From: Bolinopsis microptera
Lineage: Eukaryota > Ctenophora > Tentaculata > Lobata > Bolinopsidae
Assembly (NCBI RefSeq): GCF_026151205.1
Contig: NC_087072.1
Span: 15,044,169-15,108,168 of the forward strand
Direction of reading: 5' to 3'
Length of the DNA stretch: 64,000 nucleotides
The translations under genes were made by a program, and so were the position numbers. The stretch's first letter is position 1, and every line of letters starts with the position of its first letter. The notes beneath the pieces are model-generated. The model was given only the letters and a program-made list of their open reading frames with translations, was not told the origin of the DNA and searched no databases. This document shows positions 24,988 through 36,995 of the stretch, in pieces.

Positions 24988-27900
24988 ATGATGCACACCT
25001 TTGGACTTGAAGATCACTACACGTCCAAGATATTTGCCAAAGGACTGAAATCGGGCAAAAACGAAGATGAGAAATCATTCAATGTGAGTAGAACATTCCT
25101 GAGTATCTTTAACAGGTTAAATAGAAACGCTGTGCACTTTTTTGTTAGAGTTTGAACTTAAGCAATTCAGAGCCCAGCCACGTACCTATACAATTAAACA
25201 GCTAAAATCCGGAAGATATTGTAATCTTTGTTAAACGAGGTGTAGGGATCACAATAAAATAACCATTAACTAACAGACATGCACTTCCTGGTGACAAAAA
25301 CTAAGAAACTTGTATAGACTAGGGCACCCCTTATGACAGGAGCGTTAGGGCTCTAGGGCTCGCATTGTTTACTACCCTGCTATAAAGGGACAGAGGGCCG
25401 AATCACGCCCTAACACCATTGTTTGAGCTAGCTGAAGACAACAAGGCGGTCCCACCGAGCAAGTCCTGGGGTGCAGGACAATCGGGTAGGATCAAAGATT
25501 CAGGAGTGAAACTGACAACTTAAGTACAGATTAGGGGCCGCTTGTGGTTTTCAACCCGTGAACTAACGGCCGTTTGTCTGTCTATATGGCATTAAGAGGC
25601 ATTAAATACGATTATCACAAAACTTAAAGTCGGCTTCAACAAACGAGAACCCTTCATGAAATCGGTCATTTCCAAGCTACAATATTTAATTATTTAAACG
25701 ACTGAAAATGGTATTGTTTAATGATCTTCAACCGATGTTTGCTGATCAAACATTACCAATCGAACTGATAGTGATATCTCAAATATGGAATACCTATGCA
25801 CATAACTAAGCCATAATTTGTGAGAACGTTTGAATAGCATTCAAATTCAAGGTTCGCTTTCATATTATATCATCATTAATTTGTTTGTTATGTAGGAGGG
25901 CCTATTTTCGGTATTTCCCCAAAAAGAGGCCCCAATTTCCCGTACGATATTGAAACATTGTTTAGAGAACCCTCAGTCCAACTGATGGGTAGCATTTTCA
26001 GAGGTACGTCAGACAGCTGGTGGACCAGTACCTGGACAAGGAAGTTGTCATCAGCAAGCAGCCCGAAGACAAAGTGGAACTGATTGTGCAGGCCTGTCGG
26101 GAGAAGTTCCCAGAGTTCGCTCACTGGACTACTACTCGCATCAGGTAAGCACATGACAAACCCACGAATAACTTTAATTGCAATTTTCTGATCAAATTTC
26201 TTTTCATTAAATATTTCTATTCGCTTTAGTTCAAGAATTTTGAGTTTCGGCAATGGTTGAAGCAATAACAGAAAAAATTCCGAGTTGTTTATTTATTTCA
26301 TCCCTAAAAGCCTAAACCATTCAGGATCTACATCGAGTCCTGCCGAAGACTGAAGAAGATCAAGAACTCTCCTCTTCTTCTGGCTAAAAGAAAAGCAGCA
26401 GGCAGGCGTTTTAGAGAGGGCCAGAAACTCAAAAAAATAGTGAGTTTTAGAAACGAGTTATTGATCTTGTCACCGATATCCTTTTTAGTTAGTTTAGTTA
26501 GCTGACAATTAATTTGTACCATGAAAATGTTTCCCAAGCAACTGATGGCACAATATTCGGCACGCACCAATTTCCTGATCACTCAGGGACCATCAATTTA
26601 CCCTATTTCAGCCCTTTTCTGTTAAACCCTCAGTTCGGCACACTTTTAATAATCATCAAAGCACTCTAAGGCACAGGCACATGGGTTGATTAGTGCAAAT
26701 AAAGTTCTTTCGGCGGATACAAATTGACCCAATTACGGTTGCACTTGCATCAATTGTTCAATTACTGATAACTCACAGTTCCTCTTGCTCAACCATGGAA
26801 ACCTCATTGGAGCTCTTAGATTTCACTATCCGTTACTTCAAGTACCACTATTTGTTGAGCGAGCACGCTAAGTAGGAAGTGGGTTCTCAGCCACGAGCCC
26901 TCTGAGACTGCACGTGCCAGGTTCCATTTTTACGGTCTCGTGCTCCAGTTACACTTTTTAATTGCCCTGAAGTAAGATCGTTTATCGGATATGGCTGATC
27001 TGCGCAGTTTTATTATTCGAAAATATATTATTGGCTCGATTCCAGACGACTTAAACAATTTTAGGAAGTAGCCCCCTTGATCGTGCCAGTATTGCAAGTC
27101 ACGCGAGTGTCAGAAAAAAAACCATGGTTCTCTAGATTTCTCCGGATCAGAGAACACGTCTCACCAGGGTAGCAGATCGAGCACATGCTCATTGCTCAAC
27201 TGTAGCTTGTCACGTGATTCACTTAGACCGCGTTTCGCTCAATCATTACTGATTTGTAAGCGCGATAACGAGATAAAGACCCGCCATACTGATCTTAAAG
27301 ACCTCCGGTTAAACCTACAGATCTAGATCTTACTGGCTCTGACCTTACTTTCCCGCAAGGCTTTTCGCATCATCTAAAAACTTGAGATTTGTCATAGGAG
27401 GAGAGAATGGTCCAGTTATAATACATCCGGCTCTATAACGACTTGGCCAGTACAATAAATCTAACACCATATCTCTCACGCCTAGTTCGCCTCATTATAC
27501 ATTCCCGCACCACTTAACGTTACATTTTAGATGATAATCATGGTATCAAGGGGATTTAAGTTCGGATCCGCTTCATCTATTTCCCAGTATTGACGATTAC
27601 GAGCTGCGTCTGGCTTTGTACCAAGATTTAGACTTATTACATCTCATTTAGTTAAGTTAAGCAGACGATCTGATGATCATCGCCACAAAGAAATCACAGA
27701 CATAGTGCACACCTAACCGTGTGGGCGCGTGTGATTCCCCCAAAACTTTGTGCCTCAGTACCAACACAACATTTACACCTTTCTAAGATCGTACATTCAA
27801 TTATTAAAATCTCACAGAAAACTTTCCCTTCAGATTGCAAGTCAGTACTCGATGCAGGCTGCGGAGGCGAACAGACAGCTCGCTGAGTACCTGATCAGGA

Positions 27901-30517
27901 ATGGCCGGACCGTGAACCAGGTCAAACCTAAACGCCTCAGCCCTTACAGCCCTCAGCAATTTATCGAGGAACAAATCAACGCCATCGGTAAGATTGATAA
28001 CCGCCGGCGTTGTTAGGACTTTTATGTTTTGATCATTTTTTTAAACAGAATGCCTACTCGATTTTCTGATCGTTTATTCCATGAGCGATTATGTAATTTC
28101 AGTTTAACGAAATTGGGCCGAGTGACAATAGTATATCAATGTATACCACATTTGTGCTTCACAAAATCAAGACAGACAATTCTGTGTAAGATTTTTAGGG
28201 CCTAATTCTAGGAAAACTTTGAATTATTGTATTTGTGTAGAGCCGGGATCCCATGTTTGCACCGATATAGGAAAATCAAACCATTGATCAATTTAGATTA
28301 GCAAACCACGGAGAGCCGCACAGGATACAGGCGACACTGGTTTTATATGGAATCATACAAGGCTGTGTGTAGATTTTAAGAGTAAAGATCTGGATTCATT
28401 TGAAGCGTAAAGGGAGCAGTAGACTAACCTGGGAATTATTAGTTGGTTATGTTATTACTGCAGTCGACTCCACATGAAGTGGTTGTGGTGGTGGTTCTAG
28501 GCTTGAAATAGCGGGGTAGGATGACGTTACTTCAGAGCAAACTATATTTTAATTTCACTATGTGCAACTGAGAGTGATAGAGGCTACATAATATAATAAT
28601 ATCTGAGAAGAATGCGTTGTTGGATTGTAAAATAGGATAACTGGAAGATTTAGATTAACAATTATTTAATACATAATCCATAATATTACTGATTAAAAAA
28701 AATAAACCTTCTCTCAGGTATCAAGACGGAAGGAGTTCAGATCAAGAACGAATCATCAACATCTCCTTATATGGACGGGAAGGAAGGTTACACTCAGATG
28801 CCGAGCATTACCCTCCAGAACCAATCTATCAATCCGGTAAGCATCAACTATGAAAAACTAAATAAAATTAACTTGGTCCGATTCTACTTCTAGTCAATAT
28901 TATTATTATTCTTAAAAGAAGTTTAAAACTAGAATTGCCAAGATATGATGAATTTATATAGAATTAGCAATGTTAACGTAAGGCGATTTAGCACAAATCG
29001 AATGATTTGGTTGTGCCAATTCATCCCACATAGCGAAGGAAAGAGAAGCAGCATTAAATCGACGCGAGCCTAACCTGCGAGGTTTCGCTGGATCATGTTT
29101 ATTGTCAAATCGCGCCGATCCGTGCAATTTTCAGAGTAACACCACTCGTTTTTGCGAGACACTACTATGTTATAGTTGTAATAATATCGGAGGGGTTACC
29201 ATTTCTTGTAAGCATACCTGTAAAAGCTGTGCACGTGCAACAACTAATCTAAATCAAATTAATCTACAAATGAATAGGCCCATTTCACAGAGAGCAATGC
29301 TAAGGCTCTCCCACGCCCCACTGAAGACCCTGCAGTGAAATTATGTTTAGATAACTATCTCGATCATGGCCCTGATAAGTTAGCTAATAATATAAGATTA
29401 TCTGACCATAGCTGACCAACAAAAAACTCAGGTTCTGAGCAGTCTGATGAACATGACACCGTCCTCCCTGCAACCACCCTCCATGCTAGACCGACACACC
29501 ATCACTCCGCCCAACATCCCGATATCCAAACTGTCCCCTCTGGGAACACCGCTCCCCACCATGGCACCTTCTTTCAATCCGCACCAAGTTGTACCTCCAA
29601 GAGTGGTCAGTCCAAGAACACCCACTGCCTCTCCCCCCACCATGATGTCAAATACTCTCTTCAACAAGCCCTCACTCTTCAAATCACCCCAGGTTAGAAG
29701 CATTTTTATTTGATGTTCAGATATTTTAATGGTTGTTGATAACTTTTATTTCTCTTTACATGAACATCAGACCTTTCATTTAAATGTATTATTATTAACT
29801 ATAATGGTTAACGTGATAGTGAAAGCGATATTTCTAAACCTAAAGAATATACTCAAATCCACATTCCACAGGAACCATTTAATGACGCAGAGATGGCCCA
29901 ACCAGAAGATAGCACAGAGAGCTCAGTGTCAGACGCTATAGGCAAGGTATGTAGATCATTTTTATGGAAGCAATGGTTGTCTTACTTATTCCTGACTGAC
30001 TGAAATTTGAACAGTTTATCGAACTAGCAAGGAACAATGATTCGATGTCTTCTGAACAATAAAACCGGGATGTCTTCAGGTAATAAGCGCAATGCTGCAG
30101 AATGAGAAATCTAAGCAGACGGAGGAAGCAAAACAAAACACCAGTACTCCAAAGAGCTGTCCGTGGAGCATCACCGGGTCCCCGGTGCAACAAGAAAGAC
30201 AAATCCTCTCACCTCTGTCTCCACCCCGGCAAAGGGATCAACCTCAACTTTCTCCCAAACAGAAGAGCTTCCAGATAGAGTCCCTGATGAACAGCTCGCA
30301 GAAGGAGGTCTCACAGGGAGCCAACACCACCGGAATTACAGTCAACACCTCTCCGCTAAGATTGCCGCTGTCCTTGGAGAAACACTCGGTGATGAGCATG
30401 ACGGAGATCCTGAACGCCAAGACTCTGGTGACGAGTTACAGAGAAGCTGCCAACTTCTTGTACCGAGCAGCTTCTGAACTTGAGCAGTTGCTTCCAAATG
30501 ACCACAGAGTGTTTTGA
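24988..30517 (+). CDS. NOL4-family protein, paralogue 2 (8 exons, about 466 aa)
   Basis: Exons 24988-25083, 26002-26144, 26325-26439, 27834-27987, 28718-28836, 29432-29692, 29872-29946 and 30080-30517 join in phase to 1401 bp with stop. The core exons match paralogue 1 in length (143 and 115 bp) and phase. The first exon ends DEKSFN against GEKTFN in paralogue 1. The helical block (exons 2-3) and C-terminal SYREAANFLYRAA helix are conserved. Exon 5 has two psi-K-x-E motifs (IKTE, IKNE), candidate SUMO sites, absent from paralogue 1. Exon 7 is a 25-codon acidic exon with no counterpart there. Exons 6 and 8 are Ser/Pro-rich. The ATG at 24988 follows a possible splice acceptor (TTTTTAATAG), so an upstream exon may exist and the true start may differ. 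Confidence 0.83.
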
Positions 30518-30871
30518 AGAGAACAGGTTTGATGGGCCCATTGAGTGATCCTGTTTATTTAATGATTGTGATTTGTGAGGTGTATTATAAGACAGTGAAA
30601 CATATCAAGGTAAATTAATTACTCCTAGATTTCAGAGTATGCAAGAGTGAAGATTCCTAATATGTTGGATTACTGTACTGAACTCTTTAAACTTTTAAAT
30701 GAATTCTATCGGGTAAAATGAGTAATGTGACGGTTTTATCGATTTGATGCAATACCGAAGTGTTTTTATTTTATTAGATCCTCTTCATTCGATACATAAT
30801 TAATACAATTATTGCAACTGATTGGAGTTAAACATATAAGTGATACGATAGTTTTACTTGTAGAAGCTTTC

Positions 30872-30877
30872 AATAAA
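30872..30877 (+). promoter_or_regulatory. Candidate polyadenylation signal AATAAA
   Basis: Canonical AATAAA 355 bp after the stop of NOL4-like gene 2, followed about 10 bp later by a TGTGTTAATCTTCG stretch. A plausible 3' end signal, with no transcript evidence. Confidence 0.4.
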
Positions 30878-33800
30878 CATGTGTTAATCTTCGTCAGCTG
30901 TAGTTATTATAATAACATTAATTACGTGCTACGAACAATATTGAGAGAAGCTGGATCTCCTCACCAATATTGTACACTTTTTCTTAGATAATTTAATTTG
31001 TTCATAGCGCATTAGTTCTTAAACAATTTTAAACAATTAATGAATGTATCAGTTTTTACAGAGGCTAATTTTCCCGGTATTTATTTGAAAATTATACCAA
31101 TTGGATATTTATTTAATATTGCATAATTTAATATTTGAGTTTAAATGTAATTTTAGTTTATTTCAGTTTAATTTTAAGTTTGTTTCGTCGTCTGCACATG
31201 GAAGACGATAAATATTTATAATATTAATTCTGCAGTTTTATCACAGCTACATGCTATAGTAAAAGATCAATTATCATTGTCTCTCCCACAAACATGTCAA
31301 ATGCAAAATTACATAAATTACAGAACGGTGCGGGGAACACGTGCTGGCGATAATGAAAATTTAGTTAATCTTGAAAATTAGCTGAAATAAACCACGCTCT
31401 GGGTGTTAACAAAAGGGCGCATGCTCCTCGACTCGAGTATTTTAACACAAAAGTGTAAAAGCTTCTAAGGAAGAGTCAATCTCGCACAGCTGCAATGAGA
31501 CCTATAACAACTCTATAATGATCTCTTAATCTGACCGAGAAATTTTATTAGTGCCGGGACAGCATCGCCAGTAATGACATTTAATCGGGCACAAAAGGAA
31601 GCCCCGCCAGATGGTGGCTGATCTCGATAGTGGCACTCTAGTTCTGCTGAAGTGTGTGAGTATCTGTTTCTGATTGAAGCTTGCGGAGAGAGAGAGCATG
31701 TGGCAGCGGTTGATCAGGAGGTGTGATCAGATCCTTAGTCTGCATCTTCCGCAACTCCCTCCATAATAATTGCTCTGTTAATTGCTCCTTAGCATTAAAA
31801 TGTATCAGAAATCAATGATAAGTGCAGGGAGTAGAGGCTGCGGCTTTCCCAATCTTCGACTTTGATCTTCGACCAATATTCTGAAGTTCTAACATAATAT
31901 GTGCTGTGTGGAGTTATTAAACGGGGTATAATTTGGGGTGATTAAATTGACACATTGTATTATTTATATAAGCATAATGGAAGGAGGGATTTAAGAGCGA
32001 CTGGCAGACGGGAAAACATGTTAATTCTTTTTAGAAGAGGAACTCGGACAGAAATTGACAATTACACTCCAAAAGTCACTCTATTATTACTCATGTTTCA
32101 TGGGGGTAATTGGGTATAAGTAGGTTACTAAAGGCGTTCAAACGGTTCTAAATTAAATTGAGCTCTATTTATTAGACGCTTTTAAAAGGACAGGTCCTCT
32201 AATTAAGATGATTATTATAAGGCAGCTGTTGTTTTAAAGCGAGAGTTGCCGTTGGCACTAAAATATTGGCTAAAGATAAGAATATCATGTCCGTAATGTG
32301 AGCATTATTGTTCGATATTCTTTTGTTTTCCTAGTTCTTTCTAAACAAGTACAAGAAATTAAACCAAAAGACAATGATACTTTGTCTTTTGGATCTTCAG
32401 CTGCCCGTCATCCTGTCTCAAGAGTTGCTGTGTCAGATTTTGGGTGGTCCCTCGAAGTCACATTCATAAGGCCAGCAGTCAATAACTACACCGGGGTAAC
32501 GTTATTGCGAGCCAAACTGATAAGAAAAGAAGCTTCATAAAAGATGCTGTTATGAAGCAGGGTACACCAGGCAAAAATGAAAGTCGAAAAAAGTCTAAAT
32601 CTTAACAATCCTCATAACCAGTTTTGTTGAATTGACCTTAAAATAGGACATAAATAATACACTATAAATTGCATGACAGTAAGCACGGTCCTGTTATACT
32701 CCACGTGTCACCAGCACTTGAACCCTCCTCTCGCACTTAAAGCCTCTCTTCTCACTGTAGTTTATACCACTTAAATTAGACAGAACCCGACCTATCAGAC
32801 TGGACCACATTTCAGGTGTTTTAAGTGCCTCCTACACTACATGTTGATGTAGCACACTCATTATCTGTACTTTCAACATGAAATACGGGGTAGGCGGGTC
32901 TTGACATTGTAGTTTTTACGAGTTCATACCAATACTTTCATGAGACACTGATCATCAATATCACACGATCAATATGTGTTTTATAAAGGTTAGCTAACAC
33001 CGTGCAACTCCGCGGAGAGGATAAGGACATGATTTATCGCACATCACCTGGCTCAATAATACAAGTTCTAGCTTACTAAAGAAATTGTTCATGCCTACCT
33101 TTTAAATCTAACACAGGAATATTGAATATCGGAGGTCGATATGTAGCACAGACTTGTAAATTGTAGAATCTTTAACAATTATGAAAGAAAAAGAGATCAT
33201 GCACTGGGACTTGCAATAAATAAGTGGACAATGAAATTAACGGAAGAACCAATGTGTGAGTAACGTCTATACTAGATGGGGTGATTTCGTGTCTATTTCG
33301 TTTATCTGTTGATCAAACGAAAACACGTACTATAAGTGGATCGTTCAATTATAAAGTACGCGTAAGCCAGCCAGCCTAGGGGGTTTCTGGAAATGCGAAC
33401 GTTAGTGTAACTTCACACAATATTAGTTTTGTGTAAAACGGCTTACAGAGAGGGGTCTAGAATTTCCAAGATTGACTCACGAAGTATGTGAACGATCCCT
33501 AATGCAAATGATCATTATCACATACTGTAACAGATAGATATTGTCCGTCCAAGAAAAACTTAACTTTGATTGAGCGCCATGTCATGTTAGGGTACGCCCT
33601 TTTTGAAATAAAATTAGGGCAAAACATTTTATGCGCTGACACTCTGTGCACTGCTTAAAGGATTTGTGATGATATAAGTTGTGATCTTGCTTTTCTGCTT
33701 ATGGTCACTGGAAAGTTACGAAAATCGAGGTCTACATGGTGGGTGCGCCAACTCGACACCGAACTAAAAACCTAAATATGCTGTACCTGTTATCATGTAC

Positions 33801-34526
33801 GCACGTTATAACCAAACAACTTCCGTATACAAGGAATACATTGTTTAAAAGATGCTAACGAAGCAACTGTATCGGTGATTATGCTTTAAAAGTGTAACTT
33901 GAAGGTTGCCCGGTTTAAATTGCACAGTAAATCGATGTTACAGCAAAGCTCTAAAGTCTAAAACGCTATAATCCTCGCACACTACAGAATATGTATAGGA
34001 TAGCAGTTATCGCAACCAACCTTTACATTGTTTCTTCACTTAACCAAGTTTGGAGAACCCTGTCATGACAGGAGCTAATGCCGAAGAGTGACGTCGCTCT
34101 CTGTCGTTCTCAACATGTGGAATAAACACGAAGCCGCCCAAATGAGGATTCCTTCCTCTGTCCAATTCATCAAAATTAAAATACTAAAATATGCAAGTAA
34201 CAATTAGCAAGTATAAACGTTCAAGACTTGCCGATGATCAGATTCCCAATTCGAGTTACACTAACAGTAGCATTATTCAGTAACTCAATTCGGATAAGAG
34301 TCGTGTTCGGATATATGAGTTATTGGCTGCACAGCAGCTGCAGGTCGCATGATGGTAAATATCAAATCGAAAAAATGCCCTGCAAAATCGTTCACTGATA
34401 TTTATAGCAGAATTGTACTTCTCATCAGCTGGACAATTAATATGGGTCACTAGGTAGTAGGTAGTTGTTTATTGTATAGTTTGGTTTCTCTTTGTTAACG
34501 GGATTAATATAAGGGGATATTTCTGT

Positions 34527-34572
34527 AATTATCCCCTTAATATTTAAAGGAATAATTATTAAGGGGATAATT
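34527..34572. repeat. 15-bp perfect hairpin
   Basis: AATTATCCCCTTAAT at 34527-34541 and its exact inverse at 34558-34572, with a 16-base loop. A further AAGGGGATAT lies just upstream at about 34511. Possibly a MITE remnant. Confidence 0.7.
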
Positions 34573-34581
34573 ATTACTAGA

Positions 34582-35064
34582 TCATTTTCAGATCATAAAC
34601 TTGTCATTACTCGCATCAATTTCAGCAACATTCATATTTGTTTCAAACCTAAACAACGTTATGTTCCTTCTTATAACATATCAGAACTTGTAAGCAATAA
34701 AGATATGCAATATAAATATCACTTGGCAAGATTTCAAATTTTAGCAAGCAACGATCCAAACACCGACCTTCAAAATCGTATCTCTCATATTCGTGATGCT
34801 GCCAATGTTTCCATCGGCCCAAAACCTAAAGCTCGTTCGAAACATCACAGCAGTGATGACACCCTCAAAGAGCTCGTTGAAAAGCTACTGAACAATAATC
34901 AATCTCTTGATCGTTCTACATTGAGGTCATCCATCAACCACCTCACTAATAGTAAGTATAGTGTATTAATGGAAAAAATGATGGAAGAAAACGCTGGTCC
35001 GTCAACAGGACCCCGCAAAACATGTCCTAACATTCTCCACCATCATACGGGCCACTATTTCTGA
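34582..35064 (+). pseudogene. LINE fragment: end of endonuclease and linker
   Basis: An open frame starts with the SFSDHKLV motif (the SDH box of EEP endonucleases), then continues through a basic linker rich in Ser and Asn (HHSSDDTLKELVEKLL) and ends before any RT motif. It is a truncated non-LTR element. The family is not the same as the RTE or CR1-like copies in this window, judging by sequence. Confidence 0.55.
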
Positions 35065-35327
35065 CAATGGTTCAGCATTGCAGCGTTTGTACAAGTTTTT
35101 GTTAGAATGACTCCTGGGTACTTTATATTAAAAATAGTGCGAAGATGTCTGCGGTGAACAACATCTAGTTTTACTTTTTCAAGGATTATTTTGGGGACTG
35201 CCCAGCAGGATAAGTTGTACATAAGAACTGATACGACTAAAGCATTGTACAGTATTAGACGTTTGTTTAGAGGCAGTTTATCACTCCAGGCTTTCTTGTA
35301 GTTGTTGAAAGCAACTACAATATGCAA
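35055..35327 (-). pseudogene. LINE fragment: C-terminal end of an RT ORF, inverted
   Basis: On the minus strand the frame reads KLPLNKRLILYNALVVSVLMYN, CWAVP and then VVHRRHLRTIF. This is the segment found after the palm domain in LINE ORF2 proteins. It abuts the plus-strand endonuclease fragment head to head, so one element has been rearranged or two have fused. It is too short to be functional. Confidence 0.55.
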
Positions 35328-35760
35328 TCAAACAACCATATTCATCATGAACGCCAATCGAGTTATTCGGTGGTTTACTTTTCTGAAGATGTCTTACCGC
35401 TTAAAACATTTTCCTGGAATCATTTGTGTTAGTCATTTCACTGTAGGTCTGATCAGCTTGAGCAGACCTTTACTTCAACTAATCTTCTCTGGAGTAGGGA
35501 ATCCGGAATAGGGATTAACTTAATACAGATATTATATCATGGGCATGACCATCTGTAAAGCATATTAGGGCATTGTCCGATCCCGGCCAATTTAGGACTT
35601 CATAAATTGGTCTAATAATCCGTTATGCCTAAGTCTTGGTTCCTTGTATCGAGTATTTGGTATTATCTTATACTCTTACAAGCCTGTCCCTCACTTACAG
35701 TTACACTTACAGTTAATCTATGGAACATTGACAAATGAGCTTTAATGAGTGACCATGGTG

Positions 35761-36052
35761 CATGAGTGGCGTAACGTTGCCTGTTGGCGCCCCCTGCCGA
35801 AAAAAGCGCCCCCCTGTTGGCGCCCCCTCCCCTTTTGGTGCCCCTCCCTAAAATTGAACAAATTAGGTGATTTTAGAGAGTACGCCGGTAAAATCTCTAA
35901 AAAAAGTGTGTATCTAGAGCAAAACGCGCAGTTTTGCTAGTACTTTAGTTAAGTTTTCGAAATTGTCCCACATTCAAACGACGATTTGGCGCCCCCCTAA
36001 GACGGCGCCCCCCTGCACAGCGGGGTCAGCAGGGCCTTTCGTTACGCCACTG
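35761..36052. mobile_element. hAT-type MITE, 292 bp
   Basis: Target duplication CCATGGTG (8 bp) at 35753-35760 and 36053-36060. Termini are CA(TGA)GTGGCGTAACG on the left and its inverse CGTTACGCCACTG on the right; the left end has a 3-base insertion. The interior is rich in GGCGCCCCC blocks near both ends. The 8-bp duplication and CAGTGGCGTAACG-type end fit hAT. No ORF. Confidence 0.8.
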
Positions 36053-36060
36053 CCATGGTG

Positions 36061-36916
36061 TGTGTGTGTTTACCTAAAGATGTCCTGCTAATTATAAGTT
36101 CAAAGTTGGTGCCAATCCTAGCAATGATATTTGAAAAATTCTATATAGTCCTGCAGACTGCTAACCTAATCGTCCAGGTAACAACAATTCCAACACGACT
36201 TTAATTCGGGGAAATAATTCCCGAAAAATATTATAAAGCATAAGTTCCCTGGTCATTATAAATCCGTTTCTTTGATTAATACATTCCACACATTTTCATA
36301 ATCTAATATCCGAGCAAGGTACATGTCTCTTGGATTCCAAATCTTTTCCTAGATCGAATAACACATACCTAGCTGTGACACAATGCAAATTTCCCGGCCG
36401 GCGGAAGCTGCATTAAATTCGTTTCGTTTTGTTTCGTAATTTTCTTAGGAAACCATCGATCTTCTTTGATATAGATACAGGATAAGCGTATCACCCAAGC
36501 TTTAACTTATAGTATGAGTTATGTAGAGTCTACCTATCGTTCATAATTTTTTCATAGAAAATCTAGACGAAATTCATGATAAGCTCAGAATTCTTAGCGA
36601 TGCTTTAGTTGAAGTTGAACTAGCAGGAACCCGTTTGACTTTGACGTGGTGTCAAGAGACAAAAATGTTTATTTATTTTGTGACACCACTTTTCGGGACC
36701 TCGATTATTTATTCCTTGGCTAATTTTGTATTTATTCATTCTGCTGAAAAGGCCATAACAGCATTCGACCCAGCCAAAAAGTTTCAATAGCACATGAATG
36801 TCTTTCACGGTTTTTTGCAGAAATTCATATTACAGTTTATGTCTTGGTGTCAGTAAAATGGCAACAGATATACAAAATATATATTGTTATGTTCACAGTC
36901 AGATCATACCAGAAAA
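36061..36916. other. Non-coding stretch before LINE 3' end
   Basis: No gene seen. It contains a repeat near 36200-36235 (AATAATTCCCG.AAAATATTATAAA) that recurs at about 41850-41885. Confidence 0.4.
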
Positions 36917-36995
36917 AAACTTACTTACTTTAGGTTACTTTAGGTAGGTTCGGCAGGGATCGCTTCTGGACAACAGTATCAAGTACGTCCTCCAA

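Larger units (their letters stand above)
30518..34581. other. 3' flank of NOL4-like gene 2 and intergenic DNA
   Basis: No supported coding exon in about 4 kb. It contains a candidate polyadenylation signal, scattered AT runs and a hairpin near 34.5 kb. The 80-codon frame at 32298-32540 has no recognisable feature. Confidence 0.4.
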
